From Hymenobacter sp. BRD128 (GTDB lineage: Bacteria > Bacteroidota > Bacteroidia > Cytophagales > Hymenobacteraceae): 64,000 bases of DNA. Positions within the stretch are counted from its first letter, which is position 1; each line of letters begins with the position of its first letter. The notes under the pieces were generated by a model that saw nothing but the letters and a program-made list of their open reading frames with translations, made no database searches and was not told the DNA's origin. The stretch covers positions 744,001 through 808,000 of the forward strand of contig NZ_CP053908.1 in the NCBI RefSeq assembly GCF_013256625.1. The letters are read 5' to 3'. A program made the translations under genes and the position numbers. Shown here in pieces: positions 8,878-18,268 of the stretch.

Positions 8878-9210
8878 ATGGAAACGTATTATAACCCTGC
8901 CGACCTCAAAAAATTCGGCAACATCGGCGAGTTTCAGAAAGAGTTTGCCGATAAATTCTTCGCCTACTACGGCGCTGTTTTCGCCGAAGGTGCCCTCACG
9001 GCCCGCGAAAAATCGCTTATTGCCCTGGCCGTGGCCCACGCCGTGCAGTGCCCTTATTGCATCGACGCCTACTCGGCCGACACCCTCGAAAAAGGCTGCA
9101 CCGAGCCCGAAATGATGGAGGCCGTGCACGTGGCCGCGGCCATTCGCGGCGGCGCCACCCTGGTGCACGGTGTGCAGATGATGAATAAAGTTAAAGAGTT
9201 ATCCATGTAA
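8878..9210 (+). CDS. Arsenosugar-associated CMD-family peroxidase-like protein
   Basis: A 110-residue carboxymuconolactone-decarboxylase/AhpD-fold protein. The redox motif HAVQCPYCID places Cys58 and Cys61 in C-x-x-C spacing with His54 ahead of them, as in AhpD-type peroxidases. Small CMD proteins of this length occur next to arsS and are annotated as arsenosugar-biosynthesis-associated peroxidase-like. A likely task is thiol redox or detoxification of trivalent methylated arsenicals, but no experiment is known to me. It is followed within the operon by a 61-base palindrome and then arsS. Confidence 0.85.
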   Translation: METYYNPADLKKFGNIGEFQKEFADKFFAYYGAVFAEGALTAREKSLIALAVAHAVQCPYCIDAYSADTLEKGCTEPEMMEAVHVAAAIRGGATLVHGVQMMNKVKELSM

Positions 9211-9213
9211 ACC

Positions 9214-9274
9214 GTAGCGCGGACTTTTAGTCCGCGTTTGAACGTTCCTGACGCGGACTGAAAGTTCGCGCTAC
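9214..9274. repeat. 61-bp palindromic repeat, copy 1
   Basis: Arms of about 23 bases begin GTAGCGCGGACTTTTAGTCC and end CGCGCTAC, pairing around a 15-base loop. It fills the gap between the CMD gene and arsS inside an operon. A second copy of identical total length lies at 30808-30868. It is REP-like: short, intergenic and able to fold in RNA. Confidence 0.85.
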
Positions 9275-9279
9275 TCATC

Positions 9280-10329
<1,050 letters not shown>

Positions 10330-10435
10330 GCAGGGCCGGTGGCCAGCATGACCATAGCTAATAATCATCCTAAAGCAGGCGCTTTCCTTCTGTTTCTGAG
10401 TGCCTGGCCTGCTGGGCCCCAAACCCGGCCTTCGT

Positions 10436-11110
10436 ATGACCCCCACCTTCCGACAGTGTCTATTGGCCGAAGTGCTTGGCACTGCCTTTTTGCTGATTTT
10501 TGGTACCGGCGCGGTGGTAGTAGACGAACAAGCGCACAACCTGGGCCACGGCGGCGTGGCCGCCGCTTTTGGGCTGATAGTGCTGATTATTATTCAAAGC
10601 CTTGGCCACGTGAGCGGCGCCCACGTTAACCCCGCGGTAACCATCGGGTTCTGGGCGGCGGGGCGTTTTCCGGGCCGCCGGGTCGGGCCCTACGTGCTGG
10701 CCCAGCTAGCCGGTGCCCTTATCGGGAGCGGGCTAGTGTGGCTGGTGGCTACTCCTGGCTCGTCGCTGGGGGCAACGCTCCCCGCACACGGGGCGGGGCA
10801 GGCGTTTGGCATCGAGCTGGGCCTTACCTTCTGGCTCATGCTTGTCATCCTGCGCGTTACGTCGAGCTACTACGAGCAAGGGCTGCTGGTTGGGCTTACC
10901 ATCAGCGCCACGGTGGGGCTCGAAGCGCTGGTCGGCGGCCCCCTCAGCGGAGCTTCCATGAACCCGGCCCGCTCACTGGCGCCCGCCCTGCTGAGCGGTA
11001 ATTTAACCGCTGCCTGGGTTTACGTAGCGGCCCCAGTAGCTGGCGCGCTGCTAGCCGTACTGGTTGACCACTTTTTGCAACCCAGGCCATTAAAAGACTC
11101 CGCCCTATAG
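10436..11110 (+). CDS. MIP-family channel (aquaporin/glyceroporin)
   Basis: 224 residues with six predicted helices and two half-helices carrying the NPA boxes SGAHVNPAVT and SGASMNPARS. The ATG at 10436 is preferred because the family N-terminus (FRQCLLAEVLGTAFLLIFG) starts there; the frame is open further upstream but contributes no conserved sequence. Aquaglyceroporins pass trivalent arsenic and glycerol. Directly after arsS, a role in uptake or release of arsenicals or of glycerol for the arsenosugar aglycone is a reasonable inference. Water or glycerol transport unrelated to arsenic remains possible. Confidence 0.9.
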   Translation: MTPTFRQCLLAEVLGTAFLLIFGTGAVVVDEQAHNLGHGGVAAAFGLIVLIIIQSLGHVSGAHVNPAVTIGFWAAGRFPGRRVGPYVLAQLAGALIGSGLVWLVATPGSSLGATLPAHGAGQAFGIELGLTFWLMLVILRVTSSYYEQGLLVGLTISATVGLEALVGGPLSGASMNPARSLAPALLSGNLTAAWVYVAAPVAGALLAVLVDHFLQPRPLKDSAL

Positions 11111-11304
11111 CCTTCGGTAAGGCCGCAAAACGATGACCCGCTACGGGCCACAAAACCAGCGCGGAAGTCCGTCAGTAACCAATTGCCACCCTTGCTGCCG
11201 GTCAATAGGGGATGCGCTGTATTGCCGCTGTTGAGTGGGCGCTGCCGGGAAAAGCTTGCCACGATAAGTTAGTGGGGCGGCATTCAAGCCTAAAAAATAG
11301 GCCT

Positions 11305-11799
11305 TTACGCGTGGGGGCTGTATTTACCCTCCAGTAATCGACGCAGCAGAATAATCTCGCCGATATGATACGCGGCGTGGTCGCCGATGAGCAGCGCCTC
11401 GCGTAAGATGTTCTGGCCCTCGCCGTGGGCTAGCGGCTTAAAAAAATCGGTGGCCGGGTCGTTCAGCAAGTCGGTAAACCGCTGCTGGTCGTGGGCGATG
11501 GCGTGCAGCGTGGCCTGCCAGCCGGCCTCATCCACGGCCAGGGTTTTGTCGGGCCAGTAGTCGGCGGGCCAATCGAGGGCTACGTACCGCGGGTTTACAC
11601 AAAACTCCAGAATATCGGCTTGCGCAAGGCGCAGGTGCTCCACCAGGTGCCAAACGGTATAGGGTACCCCAGGCACGACCTGGTTGCGCAGGGGCGCGGG
11701 CAAACCGGCGAGGGCCTGCTCGAAAGTAACGTGGGCATTCCCACCGGCAAGTAATTGGGTGAGTTCGGCCACGAGGGCGGCGCGGGTAGACTGGTTCAT
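11305..11799 (-). CDS. DinB-fold (YfiT-like) metal-binding protein
   Basis: 164 residues, all helical. Histidines in TVWHLVEHLR and DHAAYHIGE give the spacing of the DinB/YfiT four-helix bundle that binds a divalent metal with three His. The family includes thiol-dependent transferases as well as DNA-damage-induced proteins of unknown function. It faces away from the aquaporin gene, and a gap of 36 bases separates it from the downstream end of the haemoglobin gene. No partner is evident. Confidence 0.8.
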   Translation of the reverse strand: MNQSTRAALVAELTQLLAGGNAHVTFEQALAGLPAPLRNQVVPGVPYTVWHLVEHLRLAQADILEFCVNPRYVALDWPADYWPDKTLAVDEAGWQATLHAIAHDQQRFTDLLNDPATDFFKPLAHGEGQNILREALLIGDHAAYHIGEIILLRRLLEGKYSPHA

Positions 11800-11834
11800 T
11801 AGAAGAAAAGAAAAGATAGTTCGAAAGGTAGCTG

Positions 11835-12227
11835 CTACCCGATGGGGCGGGCGCCATCAGGAGCGCTGAGCAGCCCTAGCCGGGTGGCAAATACCCGCCC
11901 GATGTGCAGCGCCTGCTGCTTGGCCAGCTCGGCGGTGGGGCCAGCAAAATGCGCCTCGACCGTGGCCTGAAACAGGGCTAGCCAGTGCTCAAAATGCGCC
12001 AGCCCAATGGGCAGTGGGAAGTGCTTGCGCAGGGGAAAGCCCTGGTAGCGGCTGGTACCCAATAAGATGCCGCTCCAAAAATCGTAGAGCTGCGGCAGGT
12101 GGTGTCTAAAATCGACGTGCGCAAAATCTATAAAAACCGGGGCCAGCACGGGGTCGGCCTGCACGCGCTCGTAGAAGCTGTCTACTAAAAGTTTAACGTC
12201 GGCTTCGGTGGTAATATCGGGTAGCAT
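11835..12227 (-). CDS. Group III truncated haemoglobin
   Basis: 130 residues starting at the ATG at 12227, where the family sequence (LPDITTEADVKLLVDSFYER) begins. The distal FY pair, DFWSGILLG, the proximal region LPIGLAHFEHWLALF with its haem-ligand His, and the length all fit the group III (TrHbP) globins. These bind haem and oxygen or NO, and are thought to protect respiration or act in peroxide/NO chemistry. It is divergent from the sce7726 gene with only 52 bases between the starts. Confidence 0.87.
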   Translation of the reverse strand: MLPDITTEADVKLLVDSFYERVQADPVLAPVFIDFAHVDFRHHLPQLYDFWSGILLGTSRYQGFPLRKHFPLPIGLAHFEHWLALFQATVEAHFAGPTAELAKQQALHIGRVFATRLGLLSAPDGARPIG

Positions 12228-12262
12228 GGCACGCGGCGGGCGCCGTGCGGGGCCGCCCGTTT

Positions 12263-12270
12263 TACTTTTG
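12263..12270 (+). promoter_or_regulatory. Candidate Bacteroidota -7 box (TAnnTTTG)
   Basis: TACTTTTG matches the Bacteroidota -7 consensus exactly and lies 9 bases before the sce7726 gene start, so the mRNA would be almost leaderless. No clear -33 TTTG is seen. Low to moderate support. Confidence 0.4.
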
Positions 12271-12279
12271 AAGGTACAA

Positions 12280-12891
12280 ATGAACGACCCCGCCATCCGC
12301 GCCCGGCTCTACCCGCTGCTACTGGGCGGCGTGTACATCGACGAGCTACCCACCGGCAGTACCCGCGCCGATGTGGTGCACATCACCGAGCACTTCATGC
12401 ACGGCTACGAGGTAAAGGGCGACGGCGACACCTTGCAGCGCGTTGAAAACCAACTGCGCTGCTACGCCGAGGTATATGACTTCGTCACGTTTGTAGTCAC
12501 CGAAAAGCACCTGCCCAAGCTGCTGCCGCGGCTGCCCGAGTGGGTGGGCATCCTGGTGGCCCCGGCCGGTACTGATGAGCTGCGCCCGCACCGCCCGGCC
12601 GGCTACAATGCCACCGTGCAGCGCGCCCCGCTGGCCGGCCTGCTGTGGGTCGAGGAAATAAAGCAGTACCTGCTGGCGCGGGGGCTAGCCGGGGCCAGCA
12701 CCCTGCGCCAGCGCGAGGTGGCGCAGTACCTGCGCAGCGCGCACACTATTCCGCTCTCGCACCTGGCCCAGTACGTGCGCGAGCGCCTCATGGCCCGGCT
12801 GCCCGAGCGCCTGCTGCTGCGCGAGGCGCGCCGGGCCGAGCGCGAGCAGCAGGCCGCCCGGCGGGCGCGCCGCCAAAAAAATAAACGCTAG
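12280..12891 (+). CDS. sce7726 family protein (PD-(D/E)xK nuclease-like)
   Basis: 203 residues. The N-terminal half has the sce7726 pattern: NDPAIRARLYPLLL, VVHITEHFMHGYEVKGDGD, then RVENQLRCYAEVYDFVTFVV. The E...YEVK arrangement is the PD-(D/E)xK nuclease-like core shared with the MmcB family. The ATG at 12280 is chosen because the family N-terminus begins there. The C-terminal 50 residues are very Arg/Glu-rich and probably form a charged helix. The family is often found with DNA repair or mobile functions, but no substrate is known to me. It ends 67 bases before kaiC. Confidence 0.75.
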   Translation: MNDPAIRARLYPLLLGGVYIDELPTGSTRADVVHITEHFMHGYEVKGDGDTLQRVENQLRCYAEVYDFVTFVVTEKHLPKLLPRLPEWVGILVAPAGTDELRPHRPAGYNATVQRAPLAGLLWVEEIKQYLLARGLAGASTLRQREVAQYLRSAHTIPLSHLAQYVRERLMARLPERLLLREARRAEREQQAARRARRQKNKR

Positions 12892-12958
12892 CCCGCCCGC
12901 AGATTTTCCCTAGCCGGAGCCGTAACTTTCCGGACAATTCTGCGCTGACTATCTTTTT

Positions 12959-14698
12959 ATGCAAACAGCTTCATCTTCATCGGCGGCCACCCTGCCGAAG
13001 CTGCCGAAGGCTCCCACGGGCATCGAGGGCCTCGACGAAATAACCGAAGGTGGCCTGCCGCTGGGGCGCCCCACGCTGGTGTGCGGCAGCGCGGGCTGCG
13101 GCAAAACGCTGATGGCCATTGAGTTTCTGGTGCGCGGTATTCAGGAGTACGACGAGCCGGGCGTGCTCATGACCTTCGAGGAAACGGCCGACGAGCTGGC
13201 CGCTAACGTGGCCTCGCTAGGCTTCGACCTCAAGCAGCTGCAGACCGATAAGCAGCTGCGCCTCGACCACGTGCATATCGACCGCTCCGAGATAGAGGAG
13301 GCCGGCGAGTACGACCTCGACGGCCTGTTTATTCGGCTAGGCTACGCCATCGACAGCATTGGGGCCAAGCGCGTAGTGCTCGATACCATCGAGGCGTTGT
13401 TTGCGGGCTTTCCCAACGAAGCGGTGCTGCGCTCCGAGATTCGACGGCTGTTTCGCTGGCTCAAGGACAAGGGCGTAACGACTGTTATCACCGCCGAGCG
13501 GGGCGATGGCACACTCACCCGGCAAGGACTGGAAGAGTACGTGTCGGACTGCGTGATTTTGCTCGATAACCGCGTAATCGACCAGATAACCACCCGCCGG
13601 CTGCGCATTGTGAAATACCGCGGCAGTACCCACGGCACCAACGAATACCCGTACCTCATCAGCGAAGACGGCATTTCGGTGCTGCCCGTTACCTCGCTCA
13701 AACTCGAGCACACGGTGTCGAACGAGATTATCTCGTCGGGCGTGCCGGGCCTCGATGAAATGTTCACGCGCAAGGGGTGGTACCGGGGCAGCAGCGTGCT
13801 GCTCACCGGCACGGCCGGCACCGCCAAAACCACCCTGGCCGCCTCCTTCGCCGCCGAAACCTGCCGGCGCGGCGAGCGCTGCCTTTACTTCGCGTTTGAG
13901 GAATCGCCGGCCCAGCTCATGCGCAACATGCTGTCGGTGGGCATCGACCTCAGGCCCTACGTAGACCAGGGTCTGCTGCGCATCGAAGCCTCACGCCCCA
14001 CGCTCAATGGCCTGGAGCGCCACCTTGTGACGCTGCACAAAACCATCGGTGACTACCGGCCCGAGGCCGTGGTTATCGACCCCATCAGCAACCTGGTGTC
14101 GGTGGGTAGCCTGAGCGAAGTGCGTAGCATGCTCACGCGGATGATTGACTTTCTGAAGGTTAACGGGATTACGGCCTTATTTACGGCACTCATCAGCGCC
14201 CGCAACGGGCAGATGGAAATGACGGAGGAAGGCGTATCGTCGCTGGTTGATACCTGGATTTCGGTGCGCGACCTCGAAGGCGTGGGTGAGCGCAACCGGG
14301 GGCTCAGCATCTTGAAAGCCCGGGGGATGTCGCACTCCAATCAGGTGCGCGAGTTTCTCGTCACCAGCCACGGCATTCAGCTGCTCGACGTCATTATCGG
14401 CCCCGAAGGTATTATTACCGGCGCGGGCCGCCTCACCCAGCGCATTCAGGAAGAAGCCCAGCGCGTGGTGAAGCAGCACGAGGCCGACCGCCGCGACCGC
14501 GAGCTGGAGCGCAAGCGCCGCGTGCTGGAGGCGACCATTGCCAACCTGCGCACCGAGTTTGAAACCGTCGAAGAAGAACTGCGCCGCGTGAGCGACGAAG
14601 AGCAGACGCGCGAAGCGGCCCTGCGCGACGGCCGCTCGGCCCTGGCCACGGGCCTATCCACCGATTATTTAACTCCCCAGACCAACGCCCGGCCCTAA
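12959..14698 (+). CDS. kaiC: KaiC-like double-domain ATPase
   Basis: 579 residues with two RecA-like KaiC domains. The CI Walker A is GSAGCGKT (43-50) with catalytic Glu pair at 73-74; the CII Walker A is GTAGTAKT (284-291) with Glu pair at 314-315. In cyanobacterial KaiC the autophosphorylation sites are Ser-Thr; here the aligned segment is EEGVSSLVDT with Ser427-Ser428, so both sites are Ser. The C-terminus carries a charged coiled coil (about residues 485-560) instead of the cyanobacterial tail, as in many non-cyanobacterial KaiC proteins. It heads a kaiC-kaiB-kaiB-kinase operon. A role in stress or time-dependent signalling is inferred; a true clock is not shown. Confidence 0.92.
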   Translation: MQTASSSSAATLPKLPKAPTGIEGLDEITEGGLPLGRPTLVCGSAGCGKTLMAIEFLVRGIQEYDEPGVLMTFEETADELAANVASLGFDLKQLQTDKQLRLDHVHIDRSEIEEAGEYDLDGLFIRLGYAIDSIGAKRVVLDTIEALFAGFPNEAVLRSEIRRLFRWLKDKGVTTVITAERGDGTLTRQGLEEYVSDCVILLDNRVIDQITTRRLRIVKYRGSTHGTNEYPYLISEDGISVLPVTSLKLEHTVSNEIISSGVPGLDEMFTRKGWYRGSSVLLTGTAGTAKTTLAASFAAETCRRGERCLYFAFEESPAQLMRNMLSVGIDLRPYVDQGLLRIEASRPTLNGLERHLVTLHKTIGDYRPEAVVIDPISNLVSVGSLSEVRSMLTRMIDFLKVNGITALFTALISARNGQMEMTEEGVSSLVDTWISVRDLEGVGERNRGLSILKARGMSHSNQVREFLVTSHGIQLLDVIIGPEGIITGAGRLTQRIQEEAQRVVKQHEADRRDRELERKRRVLEATIANLRTEFETVEEELRRVSDEEQTREAALRDGRSALATGLSTDYLTPQTNARP

Positions 14699-14718
14699 GC
14701 GCCGTATGACTGTAAGTT

Positions 14719-15048
14719 ATGATGGAAGTGAGGGAAGAAATGACGAATGGTACCGAGCTACCTGCCGGCGAAACCTGGGAGCTGCGCCTCTACGTGGCCG
14801 GCCAAACGACCAAGTCGATTGCGGCGCTGGCCAACCTGCGCCGCTACTGCGAGCAGTACGTAGCCGGGCGCTACCAGCTCGAAGTAATTGATTTGATGCA
14901 GCATCCGCAGCTGGCCGAGGGCGACCAGATTCTGGCCATTCCCACGGTAGTGCGTAAGGTGCCCGAGCCCATCCGCAAGGTTATCGGCGACCTCTCCAAC
15001 GAGGAGCGGGTTATCGTGGGGCTCGACTTACGGCCCCAGCACCGCTAG
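14719..15048 (+). CDS. kaiB: KaiB-like protein, first copy
   Basis: Up to 109 residues. The core [32 protein letters not shown] and [20 protein letters not shown] follows cyanobacterial KaiB closely, including the GDLSN loop important for fold switching and KaiC binding. An alternative ATG at 14740, preceded by AGGGAAG, would give a 102-residue protein nearer the usual length and may be the true start. It begins 20 bases after kaiC. KaiB binds phosphorylated KaiC through a fold-switched monomer; that is known from cyanobacteria and inferred here. Confidence 0.9.
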   Translation: MMEVREEMTNGTELPAGETWELRLYVAGQTTKSIAALANLRRYCEQYVAGRYQLEVIDLMQHPQLAEGDQILAIPTVVRKVPEPIRKVIGDLSNEERVIVGLDLRPQHR

Positions 15049-15057
15049 GCCGTGGCA

Positions 15058-15366
15058 ATGGACCCTTCCCCGCCGGCTGTGCCTGCTGAGCCGCTCTACG
15101 TGCTGCGCCTGTACGTGGCGGGCGCAACCCCCAACTCGACGCGGGCCGTGCGCAATATCAAGGAAATCTGCGAGCAGTACCTGGCCGGCCGCTACGTGCT
15201 GCGTATCATTGATATGTATCAGCAGCCGCAGCTGGCCGGGGAAGAGCAGATTATCGCGGCCCCGACGCTGGTGCGCCAGCAGCCGCTGCCCCGCCGCCAG
15301 CTCATCGGCGACCTCTCGAACCGGGCCACCGTATTAGCAGTATTAGGAATAGACCACCTGCCCTAG
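15058..15366 (+). CDS. kaiB: KaiB-like protein, second copy
   Basis: 102 residues from the ATG at 15058 (a GTG lies two codons earlier). The core VLRLYVAGATPNSTRAVRNI, QPQLAGEEQIIAAPTLVR and RQLIGDLSNRATVLAVLGI is KaiB-like but less conserved than the first copy, notably after GDLSN, so the two copies are not recent duplicates. It starts 9 bases after the first kaiB stops. The kinase coding frame continues directly after this gene in the same frame, interrupted only by the TAG at 15364-15366. Cyanobacterial SasA kinases carry a KaiB-like N-terminal domain, so this copy may act as the separate sensor of the kinase. Confidence 0.88.
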   Translation: MDPSPPAVPAEPLYVLRLYVAGATPNSTRAVRNIKEICEQYLAGRYVLRIIDMYQQPQLAGEEQIIAAPTLVRQQPLPRRQLIGDLSNRATVLAVLGIDHLP

Positions 15367-15450
15367 CCACCCCATGACTCCCCCGCCACCGCCCTGGCCC
15401 AGGAAAACGAAGAGCTGCGCCAGCGGCTGCGCGAGGCTGAGGAGCTGATT

Positions 15451-17073
15451 GTGGCCGTGCGTACGGGGGCCGTCGATGCGCTAGCCATTCAGGGGGCCGA
15501 TGGGCCGCGCATTTTTACCCTCGAAAGCGCCGACTATGGCTACCGCCACCTCATCGAGCAGATGAGCGAGGGCGCCGTGCTGCTCGGCCCCGATGGCCTG
15601 ATACTGTACTGCAATGCCGCGCTGGCTGCCGCGCTGGGCTGCAGCCTGAGCGAGCTGCTGGGGCGGCCATTTACCGATTTTATCCCGGCTAAGTACCAGG
15701 CTTACTGGGCTGAGCTGTGGCTAGTGGGCTGGAACACGCACGCGCGCGGCGAGCTGCCGCTGCAAAACGGCCGCGACGGCGCCCTGCGTCCCTTCTCAGT
15801 GTCGATGAACGTGCTCACCTTTAGCGGCACACCCACGCTGGCGGTGCTGCTGGCCGATATGTCGGCCCATAGGGAAATCTCGACGATTCGCTCCGTCGTG
15901 GTTAAGCAGAATGCCCTGCTCGACCGCAAAAATGAGGAACTGGTGCGCCAGCAGGCCGCCCGCCAGGCCGTGGAGCGTGCCGCCGCCGAGGTGAGCCGCG
16001 TGCTCGAAGGTATTCCGCAGATAGCCTGGACGGCCGACCTCACTGGGGCCACCACCTACCTCAACCAACGCTGGTTTGACTATGTAGGTGAGCAGGCCGT
16101 TTCGGCTGAGCAGATTGCCAGCCGTATTCACCCTGACGACTTTGCTACCTGTATGCAGCGCTGGGAGCGTAGTCTAGCCAACCAAGAGTTTTTGGAGCTG
16201 GAGTGCCGCATTCTTAGCGCCGCTGGCGACTACCGCTGGATGCTGGGCCGCGCCCTGCCCTCGCGCAACGAGCAGGGCGAGGTGGTGCAGTGGATTGGCA
16301 CCTATACCGACATTCACGAGCACAAGGTGGCCCAGGAGCGCATCACCCAGGCCCAGCGCCTGCTGCGCGACAACAACGAGGAGCTTACCCGCGTGAACGT
16401 GGACCTCGACAATTTCATCTATACCGCCTCGCACGACCTTAAGGGGCCGATTACCAACATCGAAGGCCTGCTGGTGGCCCTCACCGACGAGCTGCCCATC
16501 GAGGCCCGGCAGCGCCCGCCGGTCAATGACATTCTGGGTATGCTCACCAAGTCGGTCGAGCGTTTTCAGCGTACCATCGAGCAGCTCAGTGACGTGGCCA
16601 AGCTGCATCGCGAGCACGGCCTGCCCGCTGCCCCGGTGCCGCTGGCCCCCGTGCTGCACGATGTGTGCCTCGACCTGGCGCCGCTGGTCCGCAGCACCGG
16701 CGCGCAGCTCGACCTGGACCTGGGCGACCACGTGGCGGTTACTTTCCTGGAAAAAAACCTGCGCAGCCTCATTTATAATCTGCTCAACAACGCCCTCAAG
16801 TACCGCTCGCCCGACCGGCTGCCGCGCGTGCGCGTGCGGGCCCAGCCCGAGGGCCGGCAGGTGCGCCTTTCGGTGCAGGATAATGGTCTGGGCATCAGTC
16901 CAGCCGGCCTGCGCAAGCTTTTCGGCCTCTTCGAGCGCCTGCACAGCCACGTGGAGGGCAGTGGCATTGGCTTGTTTATGGTGAAGAAGATGGTGGAAAA
17001 CGCCGGCGGGCGCATCGCCGTCGAGAGCGAGCTGGGCGTGGGCTCGACCTTCACGGTGCTGCTGCCGCAGTAA
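15451..17073 (+). CDS. PAS-domain sensor histidine kinase of the kai cluster, N-terminus disrupted
   Basis: 540 residues from the GTG at 15451. Two PAS domains (about 30-140, and 180-300 with a PAC segment WIGTYTDIHEH) are followed by HisKA with His328 in YTASHDLKGP. HATPase motifs come next (NNALKY, DNGLGIS, SGIGLFMVKKM). No membrane helix is present, so it is cytoplasmic. The frame is open and protein-like upstream of 15451, but the natural ATG at 15374 is out of frame by one base. Adding one C to the C5 tract at 15380-15384 would restore an N-terminus MTPPATALAQENEELRQRL. This is either a sequence error, a real mutation or slippage. By position it is probably the output kinase of the Kai proteins. 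Confidence 0.88.
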   Translation: MAVRTGAVDALAIQGADGPRIFTLESADYGYRHLIEQMSEGAVLLGPDGLILYCNAALAAALGCSLSELLGRPFTDFIPAKYQAYWAELWLVGWNTHARGELPLQNGRDGALRPFSVSMNVLTFSGTPTLAVLLADMSAHREISTIRSVVVKQNALLDRKNEELVRQQAARQAVERAAAEVSRVLEGIPQIAWTADLTGATTYLNQRWFDYVGEQAVSAEQIASRIHPDDFATCMQRWERSLANQEFLELECRILSAAGDYRWMLGRALPSRNEQGEVVQWIGTYTDIHEHKVAQERITQAQRLLRDNNEELTRVNVDLDNFIYTASHDLKGPITNIEGLLVALTDELPIEARQRPPVNDILGMLTKSVERFQRTIEQLSDVAKLHREHGLPAAPVPLAPVLHDVCLDLAPLVRSTGAQLDLDLGDHVAVTFLEKNLRSLIYNLLNNALKYRSPDRLPRVRVRAQPEGRQVRLSVQDNGLGISPAGLRKLFGLFERLHSHVEGSGIGLFMVKKMVENAGGRIAVESELGVGSTFTVLLPQ

Positions 17074-17096
17074 GGAGGCCAGCGGGCGGGCCGGGC

Positions 17097-17104
17097 TAAA
17101 TTTG
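17097..17104 (+). promoter_or_regulatory. Candidate -7 box (TAnnTTTG) before dinB
   Basis: TAAATTTG fits the consensus exactly and ends 5 bases before the GTG start of dinB, implying a leaderless transcript, as seen for other genes here. No -33 TTTG is visible at the usual distance. Confidence 0.35.
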
Positions 17105-17109
17105 TAGTC

Positions 17110-18204
17110 GTGACGCCAACTACGCCGGCCGCCGCGCCGCGCAAAATCATTCACCTCGACATGGACGCGTTTTATGCCTCCGTGGAGCAGCGCGACGACC
17201 CCGCCCTGCGCGGCCGGCCCCTGGCCGTGGGCGGCACCCGCGCGCGCGGCGTAGTGATGGCCGCCAGCTACGAGGCCCGGCAATACGGGGTGCGCTCGGC
17301 CATGCCGGCCAGCACCGCGCGGCGCCTGTGCCCCGCGCTGCTGTTTGTGCCGCCGCGCTTCGAGGTCTATAAGGAAGTGTCGGGCCAGGTGCGCGAGATT
17401 ATGGCCGAGTACACGCCGCTCATCGAGCCCGTGGCGCTCGACGAGGCCTACCTCGACGTGACCCACAACCTCAAGCACGAGCCGTTGGCTAGCCAGGTGG
17501 CCCGCGAGCTGCGCGCCAAAATTCTGGCGCGCACCCAGCTCACGGCTTCGGCGGGTATTTCCTACAATAAGTTTCTGGCCAAGCTGGCCTCCGACCACCG
17601 CAAGCCCAACGGCCAGTTTGTGATTCCGCCCGGCCGGGGGCTGGCCTTTGTGGAGGGGCTAGCGGTGGGGCAGTTTCACGGCATCGGGCCGGCCACGGCG
17701 GCGCGTTTGCACGCGCTGGGCATTTTCACCGGGGCCGACCTGCGCCAGCAGCCCGAGGCGCTGCTGCGCCAGCACTTTGGCAAGGCGGGTAGCTTTTACC
17801 ACGCTATCGCCCATGCCGAGGACCACCGCCCCGTGCGCCCCGACCGCCCGCGCAAGTCGGTGGGCGCCGAAACCACGTTTGCCCACGATTTGCACGACTT
17901 ACCCGCGCTGCTGGCCGCCCTGCTGCCAGTGGCCGCCAAAGTGTGGGCCTACTGCCAGCGCACCGGCCAGTCGGGCCGCACGCTCACGCTAAAAGTAAAG
18001 TACGCTGATTTTCAGCAGATAACCCGCAGCCGCACGCTGCCCGCCTCCGTGCCCGACGAAGCTTCGCTGCTGCGCACCGGCCAGGAAATTCTGGCCGCGC
18101 TCCTGCCTGTGCCCAAAGGCGTGCGTCTGCTGGGCCTGGCGTTGTCGAATCTGGACGGGGAAACGGCCCCGGCTAGCCACGGCGGACAGCTCACGCTTTT
18201 TTAG
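17110..18204 (+). CDS. dinB: DNA polymerase IV (Y-family translesion polymerase)
   Basis: 364 residues from a GTG start; the first in-frame ATG is inside the catalytic motif, so GTG must be used. Motifs are HLDMDAFYASVEQRD (metal-binding Asp17), SYEARQYGVRSAMP, the catalytic VALDEAYLDVT and ASAGISYNKFLAKLAS. The protein ends in QLTLF, a textbook beta-clamp-binding peptide. It copies past damaged bases at stalled forks. It begins 36 bases after the kinase stop and could be co-transcribed with the kai cluster or use its own promoter. Confidence 0.95.
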   Translation: MTPTTPAAAPRKIIHLDMDAFYASVEQRDDPALRGRPLAVGGTRARGVVMAASYEARQYGVRSAMPASTARRLCPALLFVPPRFEVYKEVSGQVREIMAEYTPLIEPVALDEAYLDVTHNLKHEPLASQVARELRAKILARTQLTASAGISYNKFLAKLASDHRKPNGQFVIPPGRGLAFVEGLAVGQFHGIGPATAARLHALGIFTGADLRQQPEALLRQHFGKAGSFYHAIAHAEDHRPVRPDRPRKSVGAETTFAHDLHDLPALLAALLPVAAKVWAYCQRTGQSGRTLTLKVKYADFQQITRSRTLPASVPDEASLLRTGQEILAALLPVPKGVRLLGLALSNLDGETAPASHGGQLTLF

Positions 18205-18268
18205 AAAGTGACAAAAGCTCAGCATGACGTTCTTTGTTGTGTTATTCAATCCTCCTTACTTCGCTTAG

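Noticed and set aside
16174..17598. Long minus-strand frame over the kinase and polymerase genes
   Set aside because: It spans two real genes with strong motifs and has no recognisable domain.
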